Below are positions 33,329-42,176 of a DNA stretch of 64,000 bases, piece after piece. This DNA comes from Nocardia concava NBRC 100430 (GTDB lineage Bacteria > Actinomycetota > Actinomycetes > Mycobacteriales > Mycobacteriaceae): positions 1 through 64,000 of the forward strand of contig NZ_BAFX01000124.1 of the NCBI RefSeq assembly GCF_000308815.1, given 5' to 3'. A program made the translations under genes and the position numbers. Each line of letters begins with the position of its first letter. Position 1 is the first letter of the stretch. Below the pieces are notes generated by a model. The model had not been told where the DNA came from, searched no databases, and was given only the letters and a program-made list of their open reading frames with translations.

Positions 33329-34177
33329 ATGCGAACCACGAACACCATGCACGAACCCGAAAACCCCACGCTGGGACGGTTTTTCACCTTCCTGCGGCAA
33401 CGCGAGGAACAGCGCCGCCACGACGCCGGCACGCTGCCCCGCAACCGCAAGCTCAGCCGCGAGAAGGCGGCCGGCGAAGCCCACATCACCGCCAGTTACC
33501 TGACGAAACTGGAGCGGGACGAGGTCGGGCGGGTCGATATCGGGATCCTGCGTCAGCTCACCGACACCTACCGGGCCAATGACGAGGAATGGCGCTACGC
33601 CTGCGATCTCGCCGGGTACGCCTCACCGTATCCGGTGTGGCCCGGCCTGGATCCGGCCTCGCACATGCCCTCGCTCGAGGTGTTCCAGGCGGCGCTGACG
33701 CCGATCATGCGTACCGAAATGGCCGAGGCCACCGGCGATCTGGTGTCCTTCTACACCCCGCAGCGGCGACTGCTGGCCGCCAACCAGGCCTATTACGACA
33801 CCTTCCCCACCCACGAGCCCGGTCTCTACCTGCTGGAGTGGTCGTTCACCGACGAGGCCAAGGAGGTGATGATCAATTGGGACGACCAGGCCGACGTCGG
33901 CGTCGCCTGGCATCGCGGCATGATCGGCCGCTACGGCCACACCGACTGGGCGCAGGAACAGCACCGCAGGCTCTGGGAGTTCCCCGAATTCCGGAAGAAG
34001 TGGGAGAACGTCGAAGTCGCCTATGCCCGAGCCCTCAGCGCCGAAACGCTGGTCCGCAAGCCGGACGGCGACTACGTCATGATCATGGAGAACTGGCAGC
34101 TGCAACACCACCTGCCGATCACCAGATCCCGCGGGCGGCTCTATCCCGCCGATCGCGCGGCCAGCACCGCGTCATAA
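33329..34177 (+). CDS. XRE regulator with MmyB-type ligand domain
   Basis: A 282-residue protein. The N-terminal HTH (LSREKAAGEAHITASYLTKLER) is followed by an MmyB-like domain with the anchor FYTPQRRLLAANQAYYDTF. Less similar to the three XRE paralogues at 16-18.5 kb than they are to one another. A second ATG at 33347 is possible. It is divergent from the P450 with 91 bases between, and its last 37 bases overlap the convergent rsmI. Confidence 0.8.
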   Translation: MRTTNTMHEPENPTLGRFFTFLRQREEQRRHDAGTLPRNRKLSREKAAGEAHITASYLTKLERDEVGRVDIGILRQLTDTYRANDEEWRYACDLAGYASPYPVWPGLDPASHMPSLEVFQAALTPIMRTEMAEATGDLVSFYTPQRRLLAANQAYYDTFPTHEPGLYLLEWSFTDEAKEVMINWDDQADVGVAWHRGMIGRYGHTDWAQEQHRRLWEFPEFRKKWENVEVAYARALSAETLVRKPDGDYVMIMENWQLQHHLPITRSRGRLYPADRAASTAS

Positions 34178-34995
34178 AGCTCCCGACGCGACGCGCCGGT
34201 GGCCGCGGAAACCTCGGCGCACGCATCCTTGAGCCGTAACCCCGACTCGATCAACGCCTCCACCTGCCCCACCAGATCGGCAGGCTCCGCCGAAACCGGC
34301 TGCGCCCCTTCGAGAACCACGGTGATCTCCCCCCGCGCACCCTCTACGGCCCACGCGGCCAGCTCGGCCAAACTGCCGCGCACGACCTCCTCATAGGTCT
34401 TGGTGAGCTCCCGACATACGGCCGCCCGCCGATTCGGCCCCAGCACCTCCACCGCGTCGGCAAGACAATCGGCCAGCCGATGCGGAGCCTCGAAGAACGC
34501 CACCGCCCGCGGCTCCGACGCCAGCGTCCGCAGCCACTCCTTCCGCTGCCCCGACTTCCGAGGCGCGAACCCATCGAAACAAAACCGCTCGACAGGCAAT
34601 CCCGACAACGCCAACGCGGTGGTCACCGCCGACGGCCCGGGCAGACACGTGATCGGCAGCCCGGCCTCCACACACGCTGCCACCATCCGATATCCCGGAT
34701 CACTGACCGACGGCATCCCCGCATCGGTCACCAGCAGCACGGTCCGCCCGCCCTGGATCTCCTCGAGCAACATGGGAATCCGAGCAGTCTCGACGTGGTC
34801 GTAGAAGCTGACCACCCGCCCGGTGATCTCCACCTCCAGCGCCTTGGCCAGCGACCGCGTCCGCCGCGTGTCCTCCGCCGCCACGATCTCCGCCGTCCCC
34901 AGCGCATCCCGCAACCGCTGCGAGGCATCTCCGATGTCACCCATGGGCGTTGCCGCCAAGACCAGCCGCCCGCCAGTACTCGGCTCCGCACTCAT
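34141..34995 (-). CDS. rsmI: 16S rRNA cytidine-2'-O-methyltransferase RsmI
   Basis: A 284-residue tetrapyrrole-methylase-fold enzyme that 2'-O-methylates a cytidine near 1402 of 16S rRNA. Signatures are LAATPMGDIGD, VAAEDTRRT, TDAGMPSVSDPGY, CLPGPSAVTTALALSGLP and FFEAPHRL. The start at 34995 is fixed by GGAGGAG upstream. It is divergent from pmt across 439 bases. M. tuberculosis has the same pair (Rv1003 and Rv1002c). Confidence 0.94.
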   Translation of the reverse strand: MSAEPSTGGRLVLAATPMGDIGDASQRLRDALGTAEIVAAEDTRRTRSLAKALEVEITGRVVSFYDHVETARIPMLLEEIQGGRTVLLVTDAGMPSVSDPGYRMVAACVEAGLPITCLPGPSAVTTALALSGLPVERFCFDGFAPRKSGQRKEWLRTLASEPRAVAFFEAPHRLADCLADAVEVLGPNRRAAVCRELTKTYEEVVRGSLAELAAWAVEGARGEITVVLEGAQPVSAEPADLVGQVEALIESGLRLKDACAEVSAATGASRRELYDAVLAARSAG

Positions 34996-35114
34996 GTGAC
35001 TCCTCCGCCTCGATTCCACCCAACTCGTCCCCCGACTCTATCGACGCCCTCGAAACCACCCGACGCCACGACCTCCCCGCCGAGCCCGACCCGCCCGGCG
35101 CAGCGGCATGGTTC

Positions 35115-35191
35115 GCCGAGTGGCACACCAGCGAGGGGATTTGCCCGGATTGGCCGCGCTGGTGTGCCACTCGGCGGAAATGGGGGTGGGG
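35115..35191. repeat. Palindromic element, copy 1
   Basis: Perfect 19-bp arms, GCCGAGTGGCACACCAGCG (35115-35133) and its complement (35157-35175), enclose a 23-base loop. They are followed by GGAAATGGGGGTGGGG. The same tail and a related body recur at 35312-35387 in the same orientation, so this is a repeated element and not a single terminator. Confidence 0.75.
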
Positions 35192-35311
35192 CTGCGGGCG
35201 GATTCGGAACACGACTCGACCTTCGACGTCTCCGATGAGCTTCCGGCGGATCGGGCTGAGGCGCGTGGCAACACCGCCGCCGACGCGTGGTCGGTGGCGG
35301 ACCGGTCCATC

Positions 35312-35387
35312 GAGGGGCACACCAGTGAGGGGAATTGTCGGGATTCGGCTCGGTGGTGCGCCACTCGGCGGAAATGGGGGTGGGGTG
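35312..35387. repeat. Palindromic element, copy 2 (diverged arms)
   Basis: Shares with copy 1 the GGGCACACCAGTGAGGGGA-like left half, a similar loop and the right end CCACTCGGCGGAAATGGGGG. Its arms no longer pair perfectly, so the dyad has decayed while the overall sequence is recognisable. Direct orientation to copy 1, about 195 bases apart. Confidence 0.65.
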
Positions 35388-35434
35388 GGCGGTGGGGAGG
35401 GGGTTTGGGGGTGGGAGCGCTTACGATCGGGGGC

Positions 35435-37051
35435 GTGACCCAGGTGACCGACGTGCGACCGGCAGCGGTGGGGGCGGAGACGGCGGCGGTGTCGAGTCCG
35501 GCTCCGCTGGTGCCCTCACCCGATTTCGGGCCGACGGATTGGGCTCGGGGGTGGGTGGTCACGTTGGTGCTGACGGGGATCGCGGCCATTACCCGATTCC
35601 TGCTGTTGAACTATCCGACGGATCTGCACACGCCCGTCTTCGACGAGAAGCACTACGCGCCGCAGGGGTGGCAGGTGCTGACCAACGGCGGTGTGGAGGA
35701 CAACCCGGGGTACGGGCTGGTCGTGCATCCGCCGGTCGGCAAGGACATGATCGCGCTCGGGGAAGCCATCTTCGGGTACACGCCGTGGGGGTGGCGGTTC
35801 ACCGCGGCCATCTCCGGAACCCTGATCGTGCTGTTGACGATTCGCATCGTGCGCCGCATGACCCGCTCCACGCTGATCGGCGCGTTCGCGGGGATCCTGC
35901 TGATCTGCGACGGGCTCACCTTCGTGTCCTCGCGCATCGGCATGCTCGACATCTTCCAGGCCCTGTTTGTGACCGCGGCCTTCGGCTGCCTCGTCGTGGA
36001 CCGCGACGACGTCCGGGCCAGAATCGCCCGCGTCGCCGCCGAGGGCCGCATCGACGACAGCGAATACGGGCCGCGATTCGGCGTGCGCTGGTGGCGGTTC
36101 GGCGCGGGCGTGCTGCTCGGTCTGGCCTGCGGCACCAAATGGTCGGGCGCGTACTGGATCATCGGCTTCACCGTGCTGGCCCTGGCCTTCGACCTGTCGG
36201 CCCGGCGCGGCTACCGGGTGCGGCGGCCGTGGGCGGGACTCGCGGTCCGCGATCTCGGGCCGACGATCTACGCGCTGTGCGTGATCCCCGTCCTCGTGTA
36301 CCTGGCCTCGTTCTGGGCCTGGTTCGCCAGCGAGACCAGCTACGACCGGTACGCGGTCGGGGTCCGGGTCGGGCGCGGCGGCGACTTCTCCTGGGTGCCG
36401 AGCGCGCTGCGCGGACTCTGGTACTACGGCGGCGAGGTGCTCACCTTCCACAAGGAGCTCACCAACTCCGCGGGCAATCACCATCCCTGGGAATCCAAGC
36501 CGTGGACCTGGTTCATGGGCTTGCGGCCGATGCTCTATTACTACGCCGACACCAATGTCACCGGCTGCGGCCAGCCCTCCTGCGTGAAGGCCGTCATGGC
36601 GATCGGCACCCCGGCGCTGTGGTGGGTCTGCTTCCCCATGCTCGCCTGGGCCATCTGGCGCAGCGCGGTGCGCCGCGACTGGCGCTACGCCGCCGTGCTG
36701 GTCGGCTACGGCGCGGGCATCCTGCCCTGGTTCCTGGATCTGGACCGGCAGATGTACTTCTTCTACGCCGTGCCGCTCGCGCCGTTCCTGGCCATGGGTG
36801 TGGCACTGGCGCTCGGCGACATCCTCGGCCACGCCCCGCCCAGCGGCAGGCGACTCTCGGGAGCCCCGGGAGTCTCGGCCTGGCAGGGCTTCCTGCCGCC
36901 GAGTGAGCGACAAGGCTTGGGGCTCTTACTGGTCTGCCTCTACCTGGCGCTGGTCATCGCCAATTTCATCTGGCTGTGGCCGATCCTGACGGCGATGCCC
37001 ATTACTCCGGGCAGCTGGCATGACCATTTGTGGCTTCCCAGCTGGCGTTGA
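35435..37051 (+). CDS. pmt: Protein O-mannosyltransferase (PMT, GT39)
   Basis: A 538-residue polytopic GT-C glycosyltransferase that moves mannose from polyprenyl-phosphomannose to Ser/Thr of exported proteins. The catalytic acidic pair of the first loop is Asp70-Glu71 in TPVFDEKHYAPQGW. About eleven TM segments follow, with the PMT C-terminal domain (FLDLDRQMYFFYAVPLAPFL). The start is GTG 35435 (VTQVTDVRP). The frame is open upstream through the repeat elements but those codons are not PMT-like. Homologous to M. tuberculosis Rv1002c by position and motifs. It ends 3 bases from the convergent gntR stop. Confidence 0.93.
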   Translation: MTQVTDVRPAAVGAETAAVSSPAPLVPSPDFGPTDWARGWVVTLVLTGIAAITRFLLLNYPTDLHTPVFDEKHYAPQGWQVLTNGGVEDNPGYGLVVHPPVGKDMIALGEAIFGYTPWGWRFTAAISGTLIVLLTIRIVRRMTRSTLIGAFAGILLICDGLTFVSSRIGMLDIFQALFVTAAFGCLVVDRDDVRARIARVAAEGRIDDSEYGPRFGVRWWRFGAGVLLGLACGTKWSGAYWIIGFTVLALAFDLSARRGYRVRRPWAGLAVRDLGPTIYALCVIPVLVYLASFWAWFASETSYDRYAVGVRVGRGGDFSWVPSALRGLWYYGGEVLTFHKELTNSAGNHHPWESKPWTWFMGLRPMLYYYADTNVTGCGQPSCVKAVMAIGTPALWWVCFPMLAWAIWRSAVRRDWRYAAVLVGYGAGILPWFLDLDRQMYFFYAVPLAPFLAMGVALALGDILGHAPPSGRRLSGAPGVSAWQGFLPPSERQGLGLLLVCLYLALVIANFIWLWPILTAMPITPGSWHDHLWLPSWR

Positions 37052-37054
37052 CGG

Positions 37055-37429
37055 CTAACTGACCGTTCGGGTTTCGCCGAGCGCCGCGTGCAGGTACCGC
37101 ACCGCCGCGTCGTCATCTAGGCCCAGCCGACGGATCACCGCGACGTACTCGGTCGCCGCCCGCCCGGCCAGATCCCGGGTCGGGTCGCCCGACGAGGCGA
37201 TGAAAGATCCCAGCCGCCCGCGGGTTTCGAGCACGCCGTCCTGCTCCAGCTCACGGTAGGCGCGCGCCACCGTGTTCGGAGCCAGCTTCAGCGTCGCCGC
37301 CAGCGCCCGGACCGTGGGGATCTTGGTCCCGGCGGCCAGCTCGCCGGACCGCACCCGGGCGATGATGCCCTGGCGCAGTTGCTCATAGGGCGGGACCGTC
37401 GAGTGGTGGTCGACCGGGATGTCCAGCAT
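37055..37429 (-). CDS. Short GntR regulator (YtrA-like)
   Basis: A 124-residue protein with a GntR winged helix (PPYEQLRQGIIARVRSGELAAGTKIPTVRALAATL, then NTVARAYRELEQDGVLETRG) and only a short helical tail. This is typical of the YtrA subfamily, which lacks a full effector domain. It starts 7 bases after the arcA stop on the same strand, so the two are one operon. YtrA types usually repress their own operon. Confidence 0.88.
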   Translation of the reverse strand: MLDIPVDHHSTVPPYEQLRQGIIARVRSGELAAGTKIPTVRALAATLKLAPNTVARAYRELEQDGVLETRGRLGSFIASSGDPTRDLAGRAATEYVAVIRRLGLDDDAAVRYLHAALGETRTVS

Positions 37430-37436
37430 GGCTTCA

Positions 37437-38666
37437 TCACACCTCGTCACGCGAGAGCGGGCAGGACAGGCAGCGCGGACCGCCTCGGCCGGAACCCAAC
37501 TCGGAGCCGGGGATGCGCAGCACCTCGATTCCGGCGTCTTCGAGCCGCGCATTGGTGTTCTCATTGCGTTCGTAGGCGACCACCACACCGGGTGCCAGGG
37601 CGAGGGTGTTGTTGCCGTCGTCCCACTGCTCCCGTTCGGCGGTGACACCGTCGAGCCCCGTGTCGACCACCCGCAGCTTGCCGATGCCCATGGCCTCGGC
37701 CGCCACGCGCAGGAAGGGATCCGGGCCTGAGATGTGCACGCCGCCCCCGTCCTCCTTGCGAATGGTGAAGGCGCACAACTCATCCTGGATGGCCGGATAC
37801 ATGACCACCGCGTCGACGTCCACCATGGTGCAGACGGTGTCGAGATGCATGGTCGCACGGGTCTGCGCGATCGGCACCACGAGCACGGTGTGCGCCAGAT
37901 CGTCCTCGAACAGGCTGCGCGCCAAGGCTTCCGCGCCCGCCGCCGTGGTGCGCTCCCCCACCCCGACCGCCACCACGCCCTTCGCCAGCAGCAGCACGTC
38001 ACCGCCCTCGATGGGGGCGGTGTGCGATTCGTAGGCGCGCCGCACGCCCAGGAAGCGGGGATGGAAGGCGTAAATCAGGTCGGTGAGCGAGGTTTCGCGC
38101 GCACGGGCGGGTAGCGCCAGCGAGGTGATGGCCACCCGCGGGCCGATCCAGAACGAGGAATCACGCGTGAACAGCAGATTCGGCAGCGGGTCGATGACGA
38201 AGTCGTGCCCGTGGTGCATGCGCCGCACCAGCGAGGTGGCGTCCGGACCGAAGGGTAGTTCGTCGAATGTCATGCCGGACATGAGGATCTGCGCCAGGTC
38301 CTCGGCGGCCACCCCGCGCAGGTACGCGGCCAGCTCGTCGGCGAGCACGTGTCCCAGCCGACGCGCGTCCACCGCGCCCGAAATGCCCTGAATCCGTGCG
38401 GCCCCGCTGGCCTTGATGGTCTCGGTCAGCACATCGGCCAGCAGCAGCACCTCCACCCCGCGACCGCGCAACACCCCGGCGAAGATGTCGTGCTCCTGCT
38501 GCGCGCGCTCGACCCACGGAATGGCGTCGAAGAGCAGCTGGTCGTTATTGCGCGGGGTGAGCCGGCGCAGCTCGTCGCCAGGACGGTGCAACAGCACCGT
38601 GCGCAGTGCGCCGACCTCCGAGGTCACGGAAAACGGTCGCGCCGTGGGTGCGGCCTTTGTTCCCAT
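37437..38666 (-). CDS. arcA: Arginine deiminase
   Basis: A 409-residue guanidino-group hydrolase that turns arginine into citrulline and ammonia. Substrate and catalytic signatures are NLLFTRDSSFWIG, GGDVLLLAKG, MHLDTVCTM (His), the DDGNNTLALAPGVVVAYERN segment, and the nucleophile Cys399 in GGPRCLSCPLSRDEV at the C-terminus. No ornithine carbamoyltransferase or carbamate kinase is adjacent, as for the lone arcA (Rv1001) in M. tuberculosis. It forms an operon with the GntR gene and is divergent from soxR. Confidence 0.95.
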   Translation of the reverse strand: MGTKAAPTARPFSVTSEVGALRTVLLHRPGDELRRLTPRNNDQLLFDAIPWVERAQQEHDIFAGVLRGRGVEVLLLADVLTETIKASGAARIQGISGAVDARRLGHVLADELAAYLRGVAAEDLAQILMSGMTFDELPFGPDATSLVRRMHHGHDFVIDPLPNLLFTRDSSFWIGPRVAITSLALPARARETSLTDLIYAFHPRFLGVRRAYESHTAPIEGGDVLLLAKGVVAVGVGERTTAAGAEALARSLFEDDLAHTVLVVPIAQTRATMHLDTVCTMVDVDAVVMYPAIQDELCAFTIRKEDGGGVHISGPDPFLRVAAEAMGIGKLRVVDTGLDGVTAEREQWDDGNNTLALAPGVVVAYERNENTNARLEDAGIEVLRIPGSELGSGRGGPRCLSCPLSRDEV

Positions 38667-38742
38667 GACACGACGGTAGTTCCCCGCGCCCCGGATGGCA
38701 TGCAATTCGCACCCGCGAAAAACCTGGAGTAATGTTCGGGTT

Positions 38743-39246
38743 GTGCAGACCGCGTCGTGGCAGGCGAAGGAGCTGACCCCCGGTCAGCTGGCCCAGCGGG
38801 CCGGAGTTTCGGTGTCCGCCTTGCATTTCTACGAACGTGAGGGCTTGATCACAGCCCGTCGAACCAGTGGCAATCAACGCCGCTATCCCCGGGAAACCCT
38901 GCGCCGGGTGGCCTTCATCCGGATCTCACAGCGTGTCGGCATTCCGCTGGCCGAGATCCGCCGCGCCCTCGACAATCTGCCCGACGGCCGCAACCCCACC
39001 CGGCGGGACTGGGAGACGCTGTCCACCACCTGGCGCGAGGACCTCGACGACCGCATCGAACAGCTGATCCGGCTGCGCGACAACCTGACCGGATGCATCG
39101 GCTGCGGATGTCTGTCGCTGGGCGTGTGCAAGATCTTCAATGCGCACGACCATCTGGGCGACGAGGGGCCCGGCGCGCGGGTGCTGGATACGCACGCGGC
39201 CGAGAACTGCAAGAAGCCGGGGGTCTGCGCCCCCGACACCGCCTAG
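38743..39246 (+). CDS. soxR: SoxR-type redox-sensing MerR regulator
   Basis: A 167-residue MerR protein from GTG 38743. The winged helix starts LTPGQLAQRAGVSVSALHFYE. The [2Fe-2S] cluster ligands are Cys118, Cys121, Cys123 and Cys129 in CIGCGCLSLGVC, exactly the SoxR pattern. Oxidation of the cluster by redox-active compounds activates target promoters. In actinobacteria targets are often oxidoreductases; the convergent SDR overlaps its 3' end by 4 bases. I did not find a canonical SoxR box in this window. Confidence 0.93.
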   Translation: MQTASWQAKELTPGQLAQRAGVSVSALHFYEREGLITARRTSGNQRRYPRETLRRVAFIRISQRVGIPLAEIRRALDNLPDGRNPTRRDWETLSTTWREDLDDRIEQLIRLRDNLTGCIGCGCLSLGVCKIFNAHDHLGDEGPGARVLDTHAAENCKKPGVCAPDTA

Positions 39247-40163
39247 TCCGGCGCGCCGTTGGCCGGAACCGGCTCCTCCCGGGGCAGGAACGTGGTGAAC
39301 AGGTCGTTCGCGCGGCGCATGACGAACTCGTACGGCCAGGCGAACTTGCGAGCCCACCAGTAGCCGAAGCGGATGTCGAACTGGGTGTGGATCAGATACG
39401 TGCCCTTCTCGACACCCTTCAGAATGATCTCGGCCACCTCGTCCGGGGACTTGGCGTGGCGGCGGAAGCGCTTGATCCAGGCCTGGATTCGCGGATCCTC
39501 GCGGTCCACGCCGACGACGTCCACGGTCTGCACCAGCGGCGTGTCGACCGCGCCCGGCACCACCAGGTGCACCTTGATGCCGTGGCGCTCGAGGTCGAAG
39601 CGCAGCACATCCGAGACGCCGCGCAGGCCGAACTTGCTGGCGCTGTAGGCGGCGTGCCAGGGGAAGGCGAGCAGACCGGCGGCGGAGGAGACGTTCACCA
39701 GCGCGCCACCGCGTTTCGCCTTGATCATGGGCGGGATGAAGTTCTCGATGACGTGGATGGGACCCATGAGATTCACGTCGATGAGACGCTTCCAGTGCCG
39801 GTGCTCCAGATTCTCCACCGTGCCCCAGGTGGAGATGCCCGCGACGTTCATGACCACATCGAGCGAGCCGATCTGCTCGTGCACCTTCTCGGCGAAGGCG
39901 GTGACGGCGTCGTAATCGCTGATATCGAGGGCGACGGCCACCTCGACGATGCCGCCGCCGGAGCGAATGGATTCGACGGTCGCGTCCAGCCCGTCGGAGT
40001 TCACGTCGGTGAGCACCAGCCGGGCGCCCTTGCGGGCGGCGGCCAGCGCCGTGGCCCGGCCGATGCCGCTCGCCGCGCCGGTTATCAGGGTCTTCTTGCC
40101 GCTCAGGCCATGATCACGCACGCCGGATCCATCCTCGAATTTGACAGCCTTGTCAGACCGCAC
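39243..40163 (-). CDS. SDR family oxidoreductase
   Basis: A 306-residue classical SDR: TGAASGIGRATAL, NVAGISTWG, catalytic VNVSSAAGL and YSASKFG. A C-terminal extension of about 60 residues (FGYWWARKFAWPYEFVMRR) resembles the long-chain SDRs near mycobacterial lipid genes and may be membrane-proximal. Two GTG starts are possible (40163 and 40121); the inner one has GAGGATGGA upstream. A 20-bp perfect palindrome lies just upstream of the outer start. Confidence 0.83.
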   Translation of the reverse strand: MRSDKAVKFEDGSGVRDHGLSGKKTLITGAASGIGRATALAAARKGARLVLTDVNSDGLDATVESIRSGGGIVEVAVALDISDYDAVTAFAEKVHEQIGSLDVVMNVAGISTWGTVENLEHRHWKRLIDVNLMGPIHVIENFIPPMIKAKRGGALVNVSSAAGLLAFPWHAAYSASKFGLRGVSDVLRFDLERHGIKVHLVVPGAVDTPLVQTVDVVGVDREDPRIQAWIKRFRRHAKSPDEVAEIILKGVEKGTYLIHTQFDIRFGYWWARKFAWPYEFVMRRANDLFTTFLPREEPVPANGAPD

Positions 40164-40170
40164 GCTACTA

Positions 40171-40190
40171 CGCGAACAGTAGTGTTCGCG
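40171..40190. promoter_or_regulatory. Perfect palindromic operator candidate
   Basis: CGCGAACA-N4-TGTTCGCG is a perfect dyad ending eight bases before the outer SDR start codon. It is a typical TetR-size operator. No TetR gene is adjacent, so the regulator would be encoded elsewhere. Confidence 0.5.
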
Positions 40191-40285
40191 AGTCGGGCGA
40201 GTACCCGTTACGCCCCTATTTTCCTGGGCACACGCGCTCCAAACCCGGATTCCGCGCCGCGGCCGGGAAAGTTAGGGGATCGATG

Positions 40286-42160
40286 TCAGGACGGGCCGGG
40301 CAGAACCGAACGGCTGGTTCCCGGCAGATCCAGATCCAGGGCGATCCGCCCCGCCGCCAGATGCTCCTCGACCTCCTCGGCCGGCATCGGCCGCGCGATC
40401 AGGAACCCCTGCGCGCGATAGCAACCCAGCGCCACCAGCGTGCGCGCCGCCACGGTGGTCTCCACCCCTTCACCGACCACGCCCAGCCCGAACGAACCAG
40501 CCAGCCCCACAATCGATTTCACGATCGCAAGATCATCAGCGCTGGCGCCCAGCCGCTGCACGAACCCCCGGTCGATCTTCACCGCGTCCACCGGCAGCGC
40601 CTTGAGATGCGACAGCGACGAATACCCGGTCCCGAAGTCGTCGATGGCGATCTGCACACCCATCCGCTTGAGCCCGCGCAACGTCACCTGCGTCCGCGCA
40701 AGATCCTGCACCACAACATGTTCCGTGATCTCCAGGCACACCGACGACCCATCGATCCCGTACCGCCGCAGAATCCCCTCCATGGTCTCCACGAAGTCCA
40801 GACTCACCAGCTGCACCGGCGAAACATTGATGCGAATAACCACATTCGACGCCAACCCCCGCCGCCGCCAACCGGCGAACTGCTCCGCCGCCGACCGAAT
40901 AACCCAGCGCCCCAACTCCCCCGCCAAATTGGTCGCCTCGGCCACCCCCACAAAAGCCCCCGGCGGCAATAGCCCCCGAGTCGGATGCTGCCACCGCACA
41001 AGCGCTTCCAACGCCACAACCCGCCCGGTCCGCAAATCCACCTCGGGCTGATAGTGCAGAACCAGCGACCCGTCCGACACCGCCCCGCGCAGGTTCAACT
41101 CGACGTCATCCTGCAATTCGAACTGCGCCCGCATGGCATCGGTGAACACCGCAACGCCATTCCCACCACTCGACTTCGCCGACAGCAGCGCATGATCTGC
41201 CCGCCGCAATACGTCCGCGACCGTGGTCTCCCCCGGAATCCCCAGCGCCACACCAACACTCGCCCCGCGGCTGACAGTCTCCTCCCCCACAGTCACCCGC
41301 CGCGCGATCAACTGCTGAATCCGCGTAGCCTCCCGCTCCGCCGCCGCCGCATCCATCGGCTTGGCAGGCACGATCACGAACTCGTCCCCACCCAGCCGCG
41401 CGATCACATCCCCGGCATCCAGGTTCTCCCGTAACCGCTTGGCGAGCGTACGAATGAAATTGTCCCCGGCCGTATGCCCGAGGAAATCATTGAGCGCCTT
41501 GAGCCGATCCAGATCCAGGAAGAACGTCGCCACCGGTCCCGCGCAACCCAGCCTTAGCCGCTCGTCCATATGCTCGAGCAATGCCCGCCGGTTCGCCAGT
41601 CCGGTCAGATCGTCGTGCATGGCGATGAACCGCAACCGCTCCTCGGCCACCACCCGGGCCTGCAGCTGCGCGAACAACGCGGCGATCGCCTTGAGCACGT
41701 TGAGTTCCCGCGTGCTCCACTCGCGGTCGCCCTCCTTGACGAAGCCGAGCACTCCGGTCGGCAAACCGCGAGATACCAGCGGCACGGAGGCGACCGATAC
41801 CGATGACAGTCCCGAAGAGTCGCGGATGGTGCGCTGATACTCCTCGAACTCGGGCGTCGGCCGGACCAGGAAGGGCTCTGTGGCGTGCTCGAGGCTGGCG
41901 AACACCGGATCGGAATCGTCGAATTTGGCAACCCGGATCGGATCCGGATCCGGAATCACCTCACGCGGCGGCCATTCGGCGATGAGGACGGACTCCCGCC
42001 GCTCGAGGTCGGTATGTCGCAAATAGCTGAAGTCCACGTCGAAGTGCGAGACCAGCCATGACAAGACCCGCTCACTCGACGCCACCATCGTATGGGCGTC
42101 GACACCCATCAGCTCGGAGGCGACTTGAGTCACCAGCGAGTCGAGCGTCTGCCGAGGCAC
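40286..42160 (-). CDS. GAF-GGDEF-EAL cyclic-di-GMP turnover protein
   Basis: A 624-residue cytosolic protein from GTG 42160 (VPRQTLDSLV). The domains in order are GAF (about 20-190), GGDEF (about 195-355, intact RLGGDEFVI active site) and EAL (about 370-610, intact with EALVRWQHP, EITEHVV, IDDFGTGYSSL and KIDRGFV). Both cyclase and phosphodiesterase active sites look functional. This matches M. tuberculosis Rv1354c in length, architecture and neighbour. It starts 16 bases after the ThiF-nitroreductase stop, so the GAF domain may respond to that protein's product. Confidence 0.93.
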   Translation of the reverse strand: MPRQTLDSLVTQVASELMGVDAHTMVASSERVLSWLVSHFDVDFSYLRHTDLERRESVLIAEWPPREVIPDPDPIRVAKFDDSDPVFASLEHATEPFLVRPTPEFEEYQRTIRDSSGLSSVSVASVPLVSRGLPTGVLGFVKEGDREWSTRELNVLKAIAALFAQLQARVVAEERLRFIAMHDDLTGLANRRALLEHMDERLRLGCAGPVATFFLDLDRLKALNDFLGHTAGDNFIRTLAKRLRENLDAGDVIARLGGDEFVIVPAKPMDAAAAEREATRIQQLIARRVTVGEETVSRGASVGVALGIPGETTVADVLRRADHALLSAKSSGGNGVAVFTDAMRAQFELQDDVELNLRGAVSDGSLVLHYQPEVDLRTGRVVALEALVRWQHPTRGLLPPGAFVGVAEATNLAGELGRWVIRSAAEQFAGWRRRGLASNVVIRINVSPVQLVSLDFVETMEGILRRYGIDGSSVCLEITEHVVVQDLARTQVTLRGLKRMGVQIAIDDFGTGYSSLSHLKALPVDAVKIDRGFVQRLGASADDLAIVKSIVGLAGSFGLGVVGEGVETTVAARTLVALGCYRAQGFLIARPMPAEEVEEHLAAGRIALDLDLPGTSRSVLPGPS

Positions 42161-42176
42161 TCTGTCTCCGATCGCA

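Larger units (their letters stand above)
34996..35434. other. rsmI-pmt divergent intergenic region
   Basis: A 439-base region without a convincing gene. Both promoters must lie here. It contains two copies of a palindromic element (35115-35191 and 35312-35387). The part next to the pmt start is strongly G-rich (35385-35435), and I see no clear promoter there. Confidence 0.5.

Noticed and set aside
35108..35434. N-terminal extension of the PMT protein upstream of GTG 35435
   Set aside because: The extra codons run through two palindromic repeat copies and do not resemble PMT N-termini; the true first TM and DE motif start after 35435.
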